Part shown: positions 11,766-24,349 of the stretch, one piece after another
Numbering within the stretch: position 1 is the first letter of the stretch
Layout: each line of letters starts with the position of its first letter
Source of the DNA: Balaenoptera acutorostrata
Taxonomy: Eukaryota; Chordata; Mammalia; Artiodactyla; Balaenopteridae
Length of the DNA stretch: 64,000 bases
Reading direction: 5' to 3'
Assembly (NCBI RefSeq): GCF_949987535.1
Contig: NC_080067.1
Coordinates: 61,624,405-61,688,404 of the forward strand
Translations under genes and position numbers: made by a program
The notes under the pieces: model-generated
What the model was told of the DNA's origin: nothing
What the model saw: the letters and a program-made list of their open reading frames with translations, nothing else
The model's database searches: none

Positions 11766-12137
11766 CAGGGCAGTGTTTGTTCTCCTGTTCTAGACTCAAT
11801 GGAGAATAACTCCAATGCCTCAATTCTCCTGAGCACATTCCCCATGAACCAGGTTTTTTCAGGGTTTCAATAATCAAGGTGTCTCTGCAGAGGGCCTGGG
11901 GCAGGAGGAGAGATGAAAATCACCTCATACAAGGAAAAGAAAAGCCAGTGGAAGATCAGGAAAAACAAAGAGGGGGAAGAAAAAAGATACACAGATGAAA
12001 CATCTATTTATCTAGAATGGTTGGAAATGTTTATTTTGGCTAACAGCTACACTTTATCTCATTCATGGTCAAAAAATTCTTAAAAACATCATGTAACACT
12101 AAAACTGAACTGACCATAATTTATTGTATATGATAGT
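11766..12137. other. Unannotated sequence
   Basis: Nothing recognised between the MIR and the L1 insertion. The stretch 11890-12000 is purine-rich. Confidence 0.4.
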
Positions 12138-12151
12138 CAAAGTCTTATTTT
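12138..12151. repeat. Target-site duplication of L1 copy A, left
   Basis: 'caaagtcttatttt' is repeated exactly at 19799-19812. The two copies bracket the L1 exactly. Confidence 0.9.
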
Positions 12152-13372
12152 TTTTTGAGAATTTTTTTAAACATCTTTATTGGAGTATAATTGCTTTACA
12201 GTGGTGTGTTAGTTTCTGCTGTATAACAAAGTGAATCAGCTATACATATACATATATCCCCATATCCCCTCCCTCTAGCATCTCCCTCCCACCCTCCCTA
12301 CCCCATCCCTCTAGGAGGTCACAAAGCACCGAGCTGATCTCCCTGTGCTATGTGGCTGCTTCCCACTAGCTATCTGTTTTTCGTTTGGTAGTGTATATAT
12401 GTCCATGCCACTCTCTCACTTCTTCCCAGCTTACCCTTCCCCCTCCCCGTGTCCTCAAGTCCATTCTCTACATCTGCATCTTTATTCCTGTCCTGCCCCT
12501 AGGTACTTCAGAAACTTTTTTTTTTAGATTCTATATATATATATGGAATTCATATATATGTGTTAGCATACGGTATTTGTTTTTCTCTCTCTGACTTCAC
12601 TCTGTATGACGGACTCTAGGTCCATCCAACTCATTACAAATAACTCAATTTCGTTTTTTTTATGGTCAAGTAATATTCCATTGTATATATGTACCACATC
12701 TTCTTTATCCATTCATCTGTCGATGGGCACTTAGGTTACTTCCATATCCTGGGTATTGTAAATGAGCTGCAGTGAACATTGTGGTACATGACTCTTTTTG
12801 AATTATGGTTTCCTCAGGGTATATGCCCAGTAGTGGGATTGCTGGGTCATATGGTAGTTCTGTTTTTAGTCTTTTAAGGAACCTCCATACTGTTCTCCAT
12901 GGTGGCTGTATCAATTTACATTCCCACCAACAGTGCAAGAGGGTTCCCTTTTCTCCACATCTTCTCCACCATTTATTGTTTGTAGCTATTTTGATGATGA
13001 CCATTCTGACTGGTGTGAGGTGATACCTTATTGTAGTTTTGATTTGCATTCCTCTAGTGATTAGTGATGTTGAGCATCCTTTCATGTGTTTGTTGGCAAT
13101 CTGTATATATTCTTTGGAGAAATGTATATTAAGGTCTTCTACCCATTTTTGGATTGGGTTGTTTGTTTTTTGAAATTGAGCTGCATGAGCTGATTATATA
13201 TTTTGGAGATTAATCCTTTGTCAGTTGCTTCATTGGCAAATGTTTTCTCCCATTCTGAGGGTTGTCTTTTCATCTTGTTTATGTTTTCCTTTGCTGTGCA
13301 AAAGCTTTTAAGTTTCATTAGGTCCCATTTGTTTATTTGTGTTTTTATTTCCATTTCTCTAGGAGGTGGGTC

Positions 13373-13386
13373 AAAAAGGATCTTGC
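13373..13386. repeat. Target-site duplication of the SINE inside L1 copy A, left
   Basis: 'aaaaaggatcttgc' recurs exactly at 13741-13754. L1 copy B holds this site once (about 45276-45289), an uninterrupted 'empty' paralogue. Confidence 0.92.
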
Positions 13387-13740
13387 GGGCTTCCCTGGTG
13401 GCGCAGTGGTTGAGAATCTGACTGCTAATGCAGGAGACACGGGTTCGAGCCCTGGTCTGGGAAGATCCCACATGCCACGGAGCAGCTGGGCCCGTGAGCC
13501 ACAGCTGCTGAGCCTGCGCGTCTGGAGCCTGTGCCCCGCAACGGGAGGGGCCGCGATAGTGAAGGGCCCGCGCACCGCGATGAAGAGCGGTCCCCGCACC
13601 GCGATGAAGAGTGGCCCCCACTTGCCGCAACTAGAGAAAGCCCTCGCACGAACCGAAGACCCAGCACAGCCAAAAATAAATAAATAAAATAAATAAATTA
13701 AAAAAAAAAAAATGTGCCTGTCCCTTTAAAAAAAAAAAAA
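13387..13740 (+). mobile_element. CHR-type SINE nested in L1 copy A
   Basis: Head 'gggcttccctggtggcgcag', B box 'ggttcgagccc', body ending 'gcacagccaaaaataaataa', then an A-rich tail. The tail is split by a 16-base non-A stretch ('tgtgcctgtcccttt', about 13713-13728). It is antisense to the L1 and has a perfect 14 bp target-site duplication, so it inserted after the L1. Confidence 0.95.
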
Positions 13741-16700
13741 AAAAAGGATCTTGCTGTGATTTATGTCATAGAGTATTCTGCCTATGTTTTCCTCTAAGAG
13801 ATTTATAGTGTCTGGCCTTACATTTAGGTCTTTAATCCATTTTGAGTTTATTTTTGTGTATGGTGTTAGGGAGTGTTCTAATTTCACTCTTTTACATGTA
13901 GCTGTCCAGTTTTCCCAGCACCACTTATTGAAGAGGTTGTCTTTTCTCCATTGTATATTCTAGCCTCCTTTATCAAAAATAAGGTGACCATATGTGTGTG
14001 GGTTTATCTCTGGGCTTTCTATCCTGTTCCATTCATCTATATTTCTGTTTTTGTGCCAGTACCATACTGTCTTGATTACTGTAGCTTTGTAGTATAGCCT
14101 GAAGTACGGGAGCTTGATTCCTCTCAGTTTCATTTTTCTTTCTCAAGACTGCTTTGGTTATTCCGGGTCTTTTGTGTTTCCATACAAATTGTGAATGTTT
14201 TTGTTCTAGTTCTGTGAAAAATGCCATTGGTAGTTGGATAAGGATTGCATTGAAGTTGTAGATTGCTTTGGGTAGTATAGTCATTTTCACAATGTTGATT
14301 CTTCCAATCCAAGAACATGCTATATCTCTCCATCTGTTTGTATCATCTTTAATTTCTTTCATCAGTGTCTTATAGTTTTCTGCATAGAGGTCTTTTGTCT
14401 CCTTAGGTAGGTTTATTCCAAGGTATTTTATTCTTTTTGTTGCAGTGGTAAATGGGAGTGTTTCCTTAATTTCTCTTTCAGATTTTTCATCATTAGTGTA
14501 TAGGAATGCAAGAGATTCGTGTGCATTAATTTTGTATCCTGCTACTTTACCAAATTCACTGATTAGCTCTAGTAGTTTTCTGGTAGCATGTTTAGGATTC
14601 TCTATGTATAGTATCATGACATCTGCAAACAGTGACAGTTTTACTTCTTCTTTTCTGATTTGGATTCCTTTTATTTCTTTTTCTTCTCTGATTGCTATGA
14701 CTAAAACTTAGAAAACTATGTTGAATAATAGTGGTGAGAGTGGACATGCTTGTCTTGTTCCTGATCTTAGAGGAACTGCTTTCAGTTTTTCACCATTGAG
14801 AATGATGTTTGCTGTGGGTTTGTCATATATGGCCTTTATTATGTTGAGGTAAGTTCCCTATATGCCTACTTTCTGGAGGGTTTTTTATCATAAAAGGGTG
14901 TTGAATTTTGTCGAAAGCTTTTTCTGCATCTATTGAGATGATCATATGGTTTTTCTCCTTCAGTTTGTTAATATGGTGTATCACACTGATTGATTTGTGT
15001 ATATTGAAGAATACTTGCATTCCTGGGATAAACCCTACTTGATCATGGTGTATGATCCTTTTAATGTGCTGTTGGATTATGTTTGCTGGTATTTTGTTGA
15101 GGATTTTTGCATCTATGTTCATCAGTGATATTGGCCTATAGTTTTCTGTCTTTGTGACATCTTTTTCTGGTTTTGGTATCTGGGTGATGGTGGCCTTGTA
15201 AAATGAGTTTGGGAGTGTTCCTCCCTCTGCTATATTTTGGAAGAGTTTGAGAAGGATAGGTGTTAGCTCTTCTCTAAATGTTTGATAGAATTTGCCTGTG
15301 ACGCCATCTGGTCCTGGGCTTTTATTTTTTGGAAGATTTTAAATCACAGTCACAATTTCAGTGCTTGTGATTGGTCTGTGTATATTTTCTATTTCTTCCT
15401 GGTTCAGTCATGGAAGGCTGTGCTTTTCTAAGAATTTGTCCATTTCTTCCAGGTTGTCCATTTTCTTGGCATATAGTTCCTTGTAGTAATCTCTTATGAC
15501 CTTTGTATTTCTGTAGTGTCAGTTGTTACTTCTCCTTTTTCATTTCTAATTCTGTTGATTTGAATCTTCTCCTTTTTTTCTTGATGAATCTGGCTAATGG
15601 TTTATCAATTTTGTTTATCTTCTCAAAGAACCAGGTTTTAGTTTTATTGATCTTTGCTATTGCTTCCTTCATTTCTTTTTCATTTATTTCTGATCTGATC
15701 TTTATGATTTCCTTCCTTCTGCTAACTTTGGGGTTTTTTTTTGGTTCCTCTTTCTCTAATTGCTTTAGGTGTAAGGTTAGGTTGTTTATTTGAGATGTTT
15801 CTTGTTTCTTGAGGTAGGATTGTATTGCTATAAACTTCCCTCTTAGAACTGCTTTTGCTGCATCCCATAGGTTTTGGGTCGTCGTGTTTTCATTGTCATT
15901 TGTTTCTAGGTATTTTTTGATTTCCTCTTTGATTCTTCAGTGATCTCTTGGTCATTTAGTAACGTATTGTTTAGCCTCCATGTGTTTGTGTTTTTTACAG
16001 ATTTTTTCCTGTAATTGATATCTAGTCTCATAGCGTTGTGGTCAGAAAAGATACTTGATACGTTTTCAATTTTCCTAAATTTACCAAGTCTTGATTTGTG
16101 ACCCAAGATATGATCTATCCTCGAGAATGTTCCATGAGCACTTGAGAAGAAAGTGTATTCTGTTGTTTTGGATGGAATGTCCTATAAATATCAATTAAGT
16201 CCATCTTGTTTAATGTATCATTTAAAGCTTTTGTTTCCTTATTTATTTTCCTTTTGGATGATCTGTCCATTGGTGAGAGTGGGGTGTTGAAGTCCCCTAC
16301 TATGACTGTGTTACTGTCGATTTCCCTTTTTATGGCTGTTAGCATTTGCCTTATGTAAAGAGGTGCTCCTATGTTCGGTGCATAAATATTTTCAATTTTT
16401 ATATCTTCTTCTTGGATTGATCCCTTGATCATTGTGCAATGTCCTACTTTGTCTCTTGTAATAGTCTTTATTTTAAAGTCTATTTTGTCTGATATGAGAA
16501 TTGCTACTCCAGCTTTCTTTTGATTTCCATTTGCATGGAATATCTTTATCTATCCCCTCTCTTTCAATCTGTATGTTTTCCTAGGTCTGAAGTGGGTCTC
16601 TTGTACATAGCGTATATACAGGTCTTGGTTTTTTATCCATTCATCCAGTCTATGTCTTTTTGTTGGAGCATTTAATCCGTTTACATTTAAGGTAGTTATC

Positions 16701-16781
16701 GATACGTATGTTCCTATTACCATTTTCTTAATTGTTTTGGGTTTGTTATTGTAGGTCTTTTCCTTCTCCTGTGTTTCCTGC

Positions 16782-17735
16782 CTAGAGAAGTTCCTTTAGC
16801 ATTTGTTGTAAAGCTGATTTGGTGGTGCTGAATTCTCTTAGCTTTTGCTTGTCTGTAAAGGTTTTAATTTCTCTGTTGAATCTGAATGAGATCCTTGCTG
16901 GGTAGAGTAGTCTTGGTTGTAGGTTTTTCCCTTTCATCACTTTAAATATGTCCTGCCACTCCACTGTGGTTTGCCAAGTTTCTGCTTAAAGATCAGCTCT
17001 TAACCTTATGCGGATCCCTTGTATGTTATTTGTTGTTTTTCCCTTGCTGCTTTTAATATTTTTTCTTTGTATTTAATTTTTGTTAGTTTGATTATTATGT
17101 GTCTTTGCTTGTTTCTCTTTGGATTTATCCTGTGTGGGACTCTCTGTGCTTCCTGTACTTGATTGACTATTTCCTTTCCTATGTTAGGGAAGTTTCAACT
17201 ATAATCTCTTCAATTATTTTCTCAGACCCTTTCTTTTTCTCTTCTTCTGCAGGGAGCCCTATAATTTGAATGTTGGTGCGTTTAATGTTGTCTCAGAAGC
17301 CTCTGAGACTATCTTCAATTCTTTTAATTCTTTTTTCTTTATTCTGCTCTGTGGTAGTTTTTTCCACTATTTTATCTTTCAGGTCACTTATCCGTTCTTC
17401 TGCCTCAGTTATTTTGCTACTGATTGCTTCTAGAGAGTTTTCAATTTCATTTATTGTGTTGTTCCTCATTTTTGTTTGCTCTTTAGTTCTTCTAGTTCTT
17501 TGTTCAACATTTCTTGTATTTTCTCCATCCTATTTCCAAGATTTTGATTTATCTTTACTATCATTACTGTGAATTCTTTTCCAGGTAGACTGCCTATTTC
17601 CTCTTCATTTGTTTGGTCTGGTGGGTTTTTGCCTTGCTCCTTCATCTGCTGTGTGTTTCTCTGTCTTCTAATTTTGCTTAACTTACTGTGTTTGGGGCCT
17701 ACTTTTCACAGGCTGCAGGTTCATATTTCCCGTTG
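16782..17735 (-). pseudogene. L1 copy A ORF1 (RNA-binding chaperone), broken
   Basis: The C-terminal 60 codons are open (16782-16964; 'TFTDKQKLREFSTTKSALQQ' is typical of the ORF1p C-terminus). The N-terminus is destroyed: the start equivalent to copy B position 49242 is ACG, and a one-base insertion right after it shifts the frame into early stops. ORF1p is normally a trimeric coiled-coil RNA-binding protein needed in cis for retrotransposition. Confidence 0.85.
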
Positions 17736-17739
17736 TTTT

Positions 17740-19798
17740 TGGTGTCTTGCCCCACTGGCTAAGGTTGGTTCAGTGGTTGTGTAGGCTTCCTGGTTGAGGG
17801 GACTGGTGCCTGTGTTCTGGTGGATGAGGCTGGATCTTGTCTTTCTGGTGGGCAGGACCCTGTCCGGTTGTGTGTTTTGGGGTGTCTGTGACCTTGTTAT
17901 GATCTTAGGCAGCCTCTCTGCTAATGGGTTGTGTGTGTTCCTGTCTTGTTAGTTGTTTGGCATAGGGTGTCCAGCACTGTAGGTTGCTGGTCGTTGATTG
18001 GAGCTGAGTCTTAGCATTGAGATGGAGGTCTCTGGGAGAGGTTTCACCATTTGATATTACACGGAGCTGGGAGGATTCTGGTGGACCAATGTCCTGAACT
18101 TGGCTCTCCCATCTCAGAGGCACAGGCCTGACACCTGGCCGGAGCACAAGACCCTGTCAGTCACACAGCTCAGAAGAAAAGGGAGAAAAAATGAAAAAAA
18201 GAAACAATAAAATAAAATAAAGTTATTAAAATTAAGAAATCTATGAAAAAAATTAAAAAGTAATAAAAGAAAGAAAGAAAGAAAAGAGCAACAAAACCAA
18301 AAAACAAATCCACAAGTGATAACTAGTGCTAAAACGTATACAAAAAAAAAAAAAAAGAACAGAACCATAGGACAAATGGTAAAAGCAAAGCTATACAGAC
18401 AAAATCACACAAAGAAGCATACACATACACACTCACAAAAAGAGATAAAGGAAAAAAAATATATATCTATATATAAAAAAGGAAAAAAGGAAGAGAGCAA
18501 CCGAATCAGTAAACAAATATAACAATGATAATAAACTCTAAATACTAAACGAAGATAAACATAAAACCAGAAACAAATTAGATGCAGAAAGCAAACCTCA
18601 AGTCTACAGTTGCTCCCAGAGTCTACCACCTCAATTTTTGGGGTGATTCGCTGTCTATTCAGGTATTCCACAGATGCAGGGTACATCGAGTTGAATGTGG
18701 AGATTTAATCCGCTGCTCCTGAGGCTGCTGGGAGAAATTTCCCTTTCTCTTCTTTGTTCGCACAGCTCCTGGGGTTCAGCTTTGGTTTTGGCCCCACCTC
18801 TGCGTGTAGGTCACCTGCGGACGTCTGTTCCCTGCCCAGAGAGGACGGGGTTAAGTAGCAGCTGATAAGGGGGCTCTGGCTCACTCAGCCTGGGAGTGGG
18901 AGGGTACGGAATGCGGGGTGAGCCTTTGGTGGCAGAGGCCAGCGTGACGTTGCACCAGCCTGAGGTGCACTGTGTTCTCCCGGGGAAGTTGTCCCTGGAT
19001 CATGGGACCCTGGCAGTGGTGGGTTGCACAGGCTCCCAGGAGGGGAGGTGTGGATAGTGACCTGTGCTTGCACACAGGCTTCTTGGTGGCTGCAGCAGCA
19101 GTCTTAGCTTTTCATGCCCGTCTCTGGTGTCCGCGCTGATAGCTGCGGTCTCTGGAGCTCGTTTAGGCAGTGCTCTGAATCCCCTCTCCTCACACACCCC
19201 AAAACAATGGTCTCTTGCCTCTTAGGCAGGTCCAGACTTTTTCCCGGACTCCTTCCTGGCTAGCTGTGGCACACTAGTCCCCCTCAGGCTGTGTTCACGC
19301 AGCCAACCCCAGTCCTCTCCCTGGCATCTGACCTCTGAAGCCCGAGCCTCAGCTCCCAGCCCCCACCTGCCCTGGCAGGCGGGGAGCAGACAAGCCTCTC
19401 AGGCTGGTCAGTGCTGGTCGGCACTGATCCTCTGTGTGGGAATCTCTCTGCACCCCTGTTGCTGCGCTCTCCTCTGTGGCTCTGAAGCTTCCCCCCCACC
19501 CACCCCCATCTCTGCCAGTGAAGGGGCTTCCTTGTGTGTGGATACTTTTCCTCCTTCACAGCTCCCTCCCAGAGGTGCAGGTCCTTTTTCTATTCTTTTG
19601 TCTCTGTTTTTTCTTTTTTCTTTTGCCCTACCCAGGTACGTTGGGAGTTTCTTGCCTTTTGGGAGGTCTGAGGTCTTCTCCCAGCGTTCAGTAGGTGTTC
19701 TATAGGAGTTGTTCCACATGTAGATGCATTTCTGATGTATTTGTGGGGAGGAAGGTGATCTCCACGTCTTACCCTTCGCCATCTTGAAGGTCTCCCTA
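17740..19798 (-). promoter_or_regulatory. L1 copy A 5' UTR / internal promoter region
   Basis: About 2.06 kb upstream of ORF1. The outer half (about 18700-19798) is GC-rich with scattered CpGs. The inner part (about 18160-18580) is strongly A-rich on the plus strand (poly-T on the L1 sense strand). The extreme 5' end keeps 'gaccttcaagatggcg', containing AAGATGGCG, a YY1-type site as placed in other mammalian L1 promoters. CpG decay suggests it is old. Confidence 0.7.
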
Positions 19799-19812
19799 CA
19801 AAGTCTTATTTT
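19799..19812. repeat. Target-site duplication of L1 copy A, right
   Basis: Exact copy of 12138-12151, directly after the L1 5' end. Confidence 0.9.
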
Positions 19813-20950
19813 AGATTCTAATTATTACTGTGAATCTTTAAGAAAATCTGGCCCTATTGATTCTGGGTAGATTGATTTTACTATATCCAGTGTACCAAGG
19901 ATAGTTATTTCAGATGCCATCTGTTGTTATGAACTGTCATGCCCTACCCTGCCCCATTGATTCCAATTTATTACTTCAGCTGAAAAGAGAAAACATTTCA
20001 GTGAAAGGGGAAGCAGGAAATTCCAATGGATAAGCAGCAGTTGGAGTGCTAACCTGTCATTTGGATGGAAAAAATGCTGTTGTTGACACATTTTTTCCTT
20101 GTTTGTGACAGAAATTAGGTAACACCCTGATGTACTGTCTCTTCACAAAATTGGTGGGGGTGTGATAAATGTCTATGCAGTATATAAAGATATTCATAAC
20201 AAAGAGTTATGGTATGAAAAATGTCCTTTTCTCACAATGGAAAGAATAACTCATGTTCTACATAATTTGTACCTATATATTTTGTTGTTATAAATCCTGG
20301 TTTGCTCAGTAAGCTGAAGTTCATTTCTTCACCATGAATCTTGAACCCAACATTGATGAATCAAAAGGATCAAATAGGAGCAAAGCTCCTATACTTTATA
20401 TATAATAGTTATACAGGTCCACCTCAGTGAGTCTGTTTTAAAATGACTTTAGTTAAATGAATTATTTTTTCCTCTCAAAAATAATTTTGGAATTCTGATA
20501 CTTTGTAGTGTAAGACTCAAAGGGACTTTTTATTCCTCTGTTTCCTGAATGATATCCCAGATATATGGATAATATCCTTATTTTAATCATTTTAAAATGT
20601 ATATTTGATATTCATTAAAATATGTTTGATTTCTGATTTTGATAGTTGTGTTACGTTCACGTAAGATGTTAGCATTAGGGGAAGATAGATGGAGGGAATA
20701 AAAAGTTAAAAAGAAAAAAATGTATTGAACTCCCCCCATTTGCCAGGAACGGTGTGAGGCACTTGGTACACAGTGGTGATTAAGCAGGCAGAATCCATTA
20801 TTCCCTCCTCTCCTCACTTAGTTATGAAGTTATCATTTAGTCATACCAACGTTTTTTCCACTGCAATTGAAGCCTATGTGTGTCTTATTCTTTTCTAGAA
20901 AACCTTAATTTTCCCACTTACTGAGCACTTATGCTCAGTTAAGCACTTAT
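19813..20950. other. Unannotated AT-rich unique sequence
   Basis: No gene, RNA or young repeat recognised. Open frames are short. Confidence 0.45.
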
Positions 20951-20969
20951 TCCTAGGTGTTTTCTGTAT

Positions 20970-21122
20970 TTCATTGCTTTATTCTTACAGCACACCTGTA
21001 GAGTAAGTGTTATTACCCATGATTTGCATGTGAGGAGACTGAGGTGAGAATATAAGCTAAACGAGCTTCCCCATAGGACAGAGTGGCTGAACTGGGACTT
21101 TCACTTAGGTTTGTATAAATCC
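20970..21122 (-). repeat. MIR SINE
   Basis: 'agagtaagtgttattaccca', 'gtgaggagactgaggtgaga' and 'gagtggctgaactgggactt' match the reverse complement of MIR in order. Confidence 0.7.
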
Positions 21123-22908
21123 GTAGGGTGTTGTCATCTCATCTCACAGCCCTCCACCGATAAGAATCACCTCTGTGCCGGGTCCTTTCAGATCTCAATC
21201 CTTTTCCTCATAGCCCTATTCTTGTAACGTTTGTTACTTACCAGCAAACTGCTCTCCTACCTCTTAACCATTAGCAGAACCACAAACTGGATGAAGTTTC
21301 TAAATCATGGTTTGGCTAATGTAGAAGGGTTTATGAGAATGGGTACAGACCTAACATTAAGGATTAGACAATGCCAATGCTTTCTGATGGAAATCATGTG
21401 TAGATAACAGAGGCTGTTTGTGCAAGTGAAGTATCTACTTTTTTGAAAGTACCTCTACATTTTGAAACTTCCACCATCCCTTGATCAACTTATTCTCAAG
21501 CCAGGCTTATGTTTCCAGTTACTGTTTAAAGTCATAAAATAAACAAATCCTTGAATAATATTCCTCATCAGTTATAAATGTAACTTCTTAACTTTAATAT
21601 GCAAAGGTTGGACCTGGGGCTGCCTAGGTTATCTGGGCTGCAGAGTACATTCGTTCTTTTCCTCTCAACAAGATGGAAATTTTAGGATACCAAGGGGTCA
21701 GAGAGAAGACAAGGCTCTTTTTTATTACCAAAGAACACGAAGTTCTGACATTACTCACGATCTCTCAATCTTTGCATGAAGGTGGGCGTTCTCAAGGCTC
21801 CTGGGCCCCAGAGTGGTTGTTGCTCACCTAGGAATTGGGACAGATATCACCAGAAGAGGTGCCCATGGTGGTTAGTCCAGTCTCTGTTCCTAGTAGGAGC
21901 GTGGGTAAATTTCTTTCTGGACTCAGTATCAGGCAAGGCTGTGGTTCTTCCAGTAGGTAGATTGCTACTCTCAAAGACATTGTGAATATTTTCTCCTTTT
22001 GCTTGGCTGCTAAGAAGCTTAGTTCCAAGTTTAAGTCTCTACCATTTTGTCCTCAACTTGGTTCTGGCTTTGTCTTACTTTCCCATTCTTAGTTTTCATT
22101 AATCCTGATTTTTTAATTTAAAAAACGCTTTTATACTTTACACATCTCTGAAAGTAACCTCAAATCCCTTTGGGAATGAGGCTGAATGTAAATAATCAAT
22201 GCTATTAATAAGTAATATTTTAACAGCTTCATTCTTATCTGTTGAATGAAGTAATCTATTGTCTTTACTTATCTCCAAATAATTATACTGTAAAAATTCA
22301 ATGAAAGGTTTTGTTGTCCAGGCAGACCCAGGACCCACCATGGTAAAATCTGACTTCAGTGATCCTTATAAAAATTTTGCAGGTTACTTTTATATCTGAG
22401 AAACAGAACATATAGCTATATTGGACATTTTTATTGTTCTTGATATCCAATGTCTCATTCTAAAGAACTTAATAAATTATAACTGCCACCAACAATGAAT
22501 GAGGTGGCCAGAATCATCGCATCTTTGCCAGAACTGGGATTTATAACTTTACTGTTCTCTGCATTAACAGTACATCCCAGTTATTTCTAAGATTGGTTTC
22601 TCAAATTAGGGACCATGAATTTCTGGGAGACTTCATAGATTCTGAAAAAGTTCTTGGTTTCAGAACATGATTTTGCTGGGAAAAAGGAATCGGTTCACTC
22701 TTCTGGAATCAGTCTTTAGTTATAGAATTTAAACATAGGGATCCTAATTAAGAAATAAGAACAACATTTAAAGAAATGAAAATGCATGCTAAGAAGAGAG
22801 CTAAGAAAAGCTAATCCTTTCCAGTTAAGAGAGAAGAAGGCTGAGGGATAACATATGATAAAGCTTTATGTAAGGCATTTCATACTGGTTTATTGGATGA
22901 ATTAATCT
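21123..22908. other. Unannotated unique sequence
   Basis: No coding exon recognised. Frames at 21776-22028 overlap on both strands and have no motif. A block near 22590-22670 weakly recalls a hAT-type (MER-class) repeat, but not enough to call. Confidence 0.4.
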
Positions 22909-22910
22909 AT

Positions 22911-23237
22911 TTTTATTTTTTAAATAAATAAATTTATGGCTGTGTTGGGTCTTCGTTGCTGCGTGGGGGGTTTCTCTAGTTGCTGCGAGTGGGGGCTACT
23001 CTTCGTTGCAGTGCATGGGCTTCTCATCGCAGTGGCTTCTTTTGTTGCGGAGCACAGGCTCTAGGTGTGCGGGCTGCAGTAGTTGTGGCTCGCGAGCTCT
23101 AGAGCACAGGCTCAGTAGTTGTGGCGCACGGGTTTAGTTGCTCTACCGCACGTGGGATCTTCCCGGACCAGGGGTTGAACCCGTGTCCCCTGCATTGGCA
23201 GGAGGGTTCTTAACCACTGTGCCACCAGGGAAGTCCC
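22911..23237 (-). mobile_element. CHR-type tRNA-derived SINE
   Basis: The right end 'gccaccagggaagtccc' is the inverted SINE head. 'ggttgaacccgtgtcccctg' contains the inverted B box, with one change (ggttcaacc rather than ggttcgagcc). The left end 'aaataaataaatttatggct' is the inverted tail. Target-site duplication is unclear: both flanks contain 'attaatc' but at unequal spacing. Confidence 0.92.
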
Positions 23238-24345
23238 TAATGACTTTATTAATCAACTAATTTATGTTATTAAAGATCATACTTTCAAAAGTATTTATTT
23301 ATTCATTTTAGGTAAAAATAGGTAAGACCAAGTAAATCTTGTTTTGTATAGAATACATTAACATCTTATGTCTGGCTGCTTTGTTTTCAATGGGAAAGTC
23401 ACAGTACAATAATATAGGACCATATCATTTTAAACCTTTATGTTTTCTATAGGAAAAATTAACCCATATGTTCTAAATTGATTTGCCCTTAAGTCATTAC
23501 AATGTGGCATTGTAAAGACTGCCTGATGTCAAAAGAAGCTTCTGGATTTTTTTAAACAATCATTTTTGTCAGTTTTTGCCAAGAATAAAATGAATTAGAG
23601 AACCAGAAGGCTTTACAGATTAGAGCCAAGTTGTTTGAACAGGTTCTACATTTGAAGTTGTAAACCCTTCCATCTTTTTACCAGGACACATCTCTGAAAA
23701 TGAAAATCCAAATAGAGGATTTTCAAAACATGGACAGCACAAAGTTAGTGAAAGAGTCTGTTTCTGAAGCCCATATTTTCATTATGTCATCCCATTAATA
23801 AAAACAGTACATCTCATTCTTCTCTACTTTCCCACAGAAAGAGTCCATTTGTGAAAAGGTTGATTCAGCTCTGTACATCCTTATTGCCAAAGGGAAGTTG
23901 TACCTGGTAGGAGAGACAAACAAGAGTCAACACATTATGAATAGGTATATTATGTGCTTAAGCGTTGTATTAGAGCTTCAGAGTGCTACGGGATATGGAC
24001 AGGGAAAAGATTAACTTGGCAGCAAATTGAGGAAATTTTGATGGAAGAGGTGAAGGCATTAATTTTAACAACTTAGTTAAATAGCCAAGTACATGGTTTT
24101 ACTGTTTGCTGGGTGAACCAGGAAGATGAAGTAGTATGGACTGTGAACTCTGGGCTTCTCCTGGCTGGAGGAGGCCATGGAATGAAGACATGTGCCTCTG
24201 GCAGGTGATAAGAGGGATTCGGGACAAGCACAGTGGGGACAAAGAGGAGATAAGGGAATGGTCAAGGCAGATTTCTTTGACTTTGTGATTTTACTTCTTT
24301 AATAAAGAAGAATATCTCTGTGCTTTTGTTCCAGTTTTTCTGCCA
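23238..24345. other. Unannotated unique sequence
   Basis: Nothing recognised on either strand. Confidence 0.45.
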
Positions 24346-24349
24346 CCAG

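Larger units (their letters stand above)
12524..16723 (-). pseudogene. L1 copy A ORF2 (endonuclease-reverse transcriptase), broken
   Basis: ORF2 would start at the ATG complementary to 16721-16723 and stop near 12524. In intact elements it encodes an AP-like endonuclease, a reverse transcriptase and a Cys-rich C-terminus that nick target DNA and copy the RNA. Visible pieces: an endonuclease segment (16115-16432, with 'IVGDFNTPLSPMDRSS'), a pre-catalytic RT segment (14823-15122, '[18 protein letters not shown]'), an RT thumb/C-terminal segment (14033-14617) and a terminal segment (12705-13085). The catalytic YADD/FADD-type motif reads A-D-V because codon 14618-14620 is GTC, removing the second aspartate. 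A SINE at 13387-13740 interrupts the 3' third. Confidence 0.9.
12152..19798 (-). mobile_element. L1: Full-length L1 retrotransposon, copy A (non-functional)
   Basis: A minus-strand LINE-1 running from a GC-rich 5' UTR (right end, 'gaccttcaagatggcg') to a 3' UTR whose complement starts 'aaacatctttattggagtat' beside a T-run, the inverted poly(A) tail. A perfect 14 bp target-site duplication flanks it. Length is about 7.65 kb including a 354 bp SINE plus its duplication inside ORF2, hence about 7.28 kb of L1, the same as copy B. Both ORFs are broken by stops and frameshifts. Only short open pieces remain, including endonuclease, reverse transcriptase and C-terminal parts. Confidence 0.95.

Noticed and set aside
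13139..13687. Open frames of up to 163 codons overlapping the SINE in L1 copy A
   Set aside because: They are fusions of L1 ORF2 and translated SINE sequence. Similar SINE-derived frames appear at the 26.2 kb and 43.6 kb SINEs.
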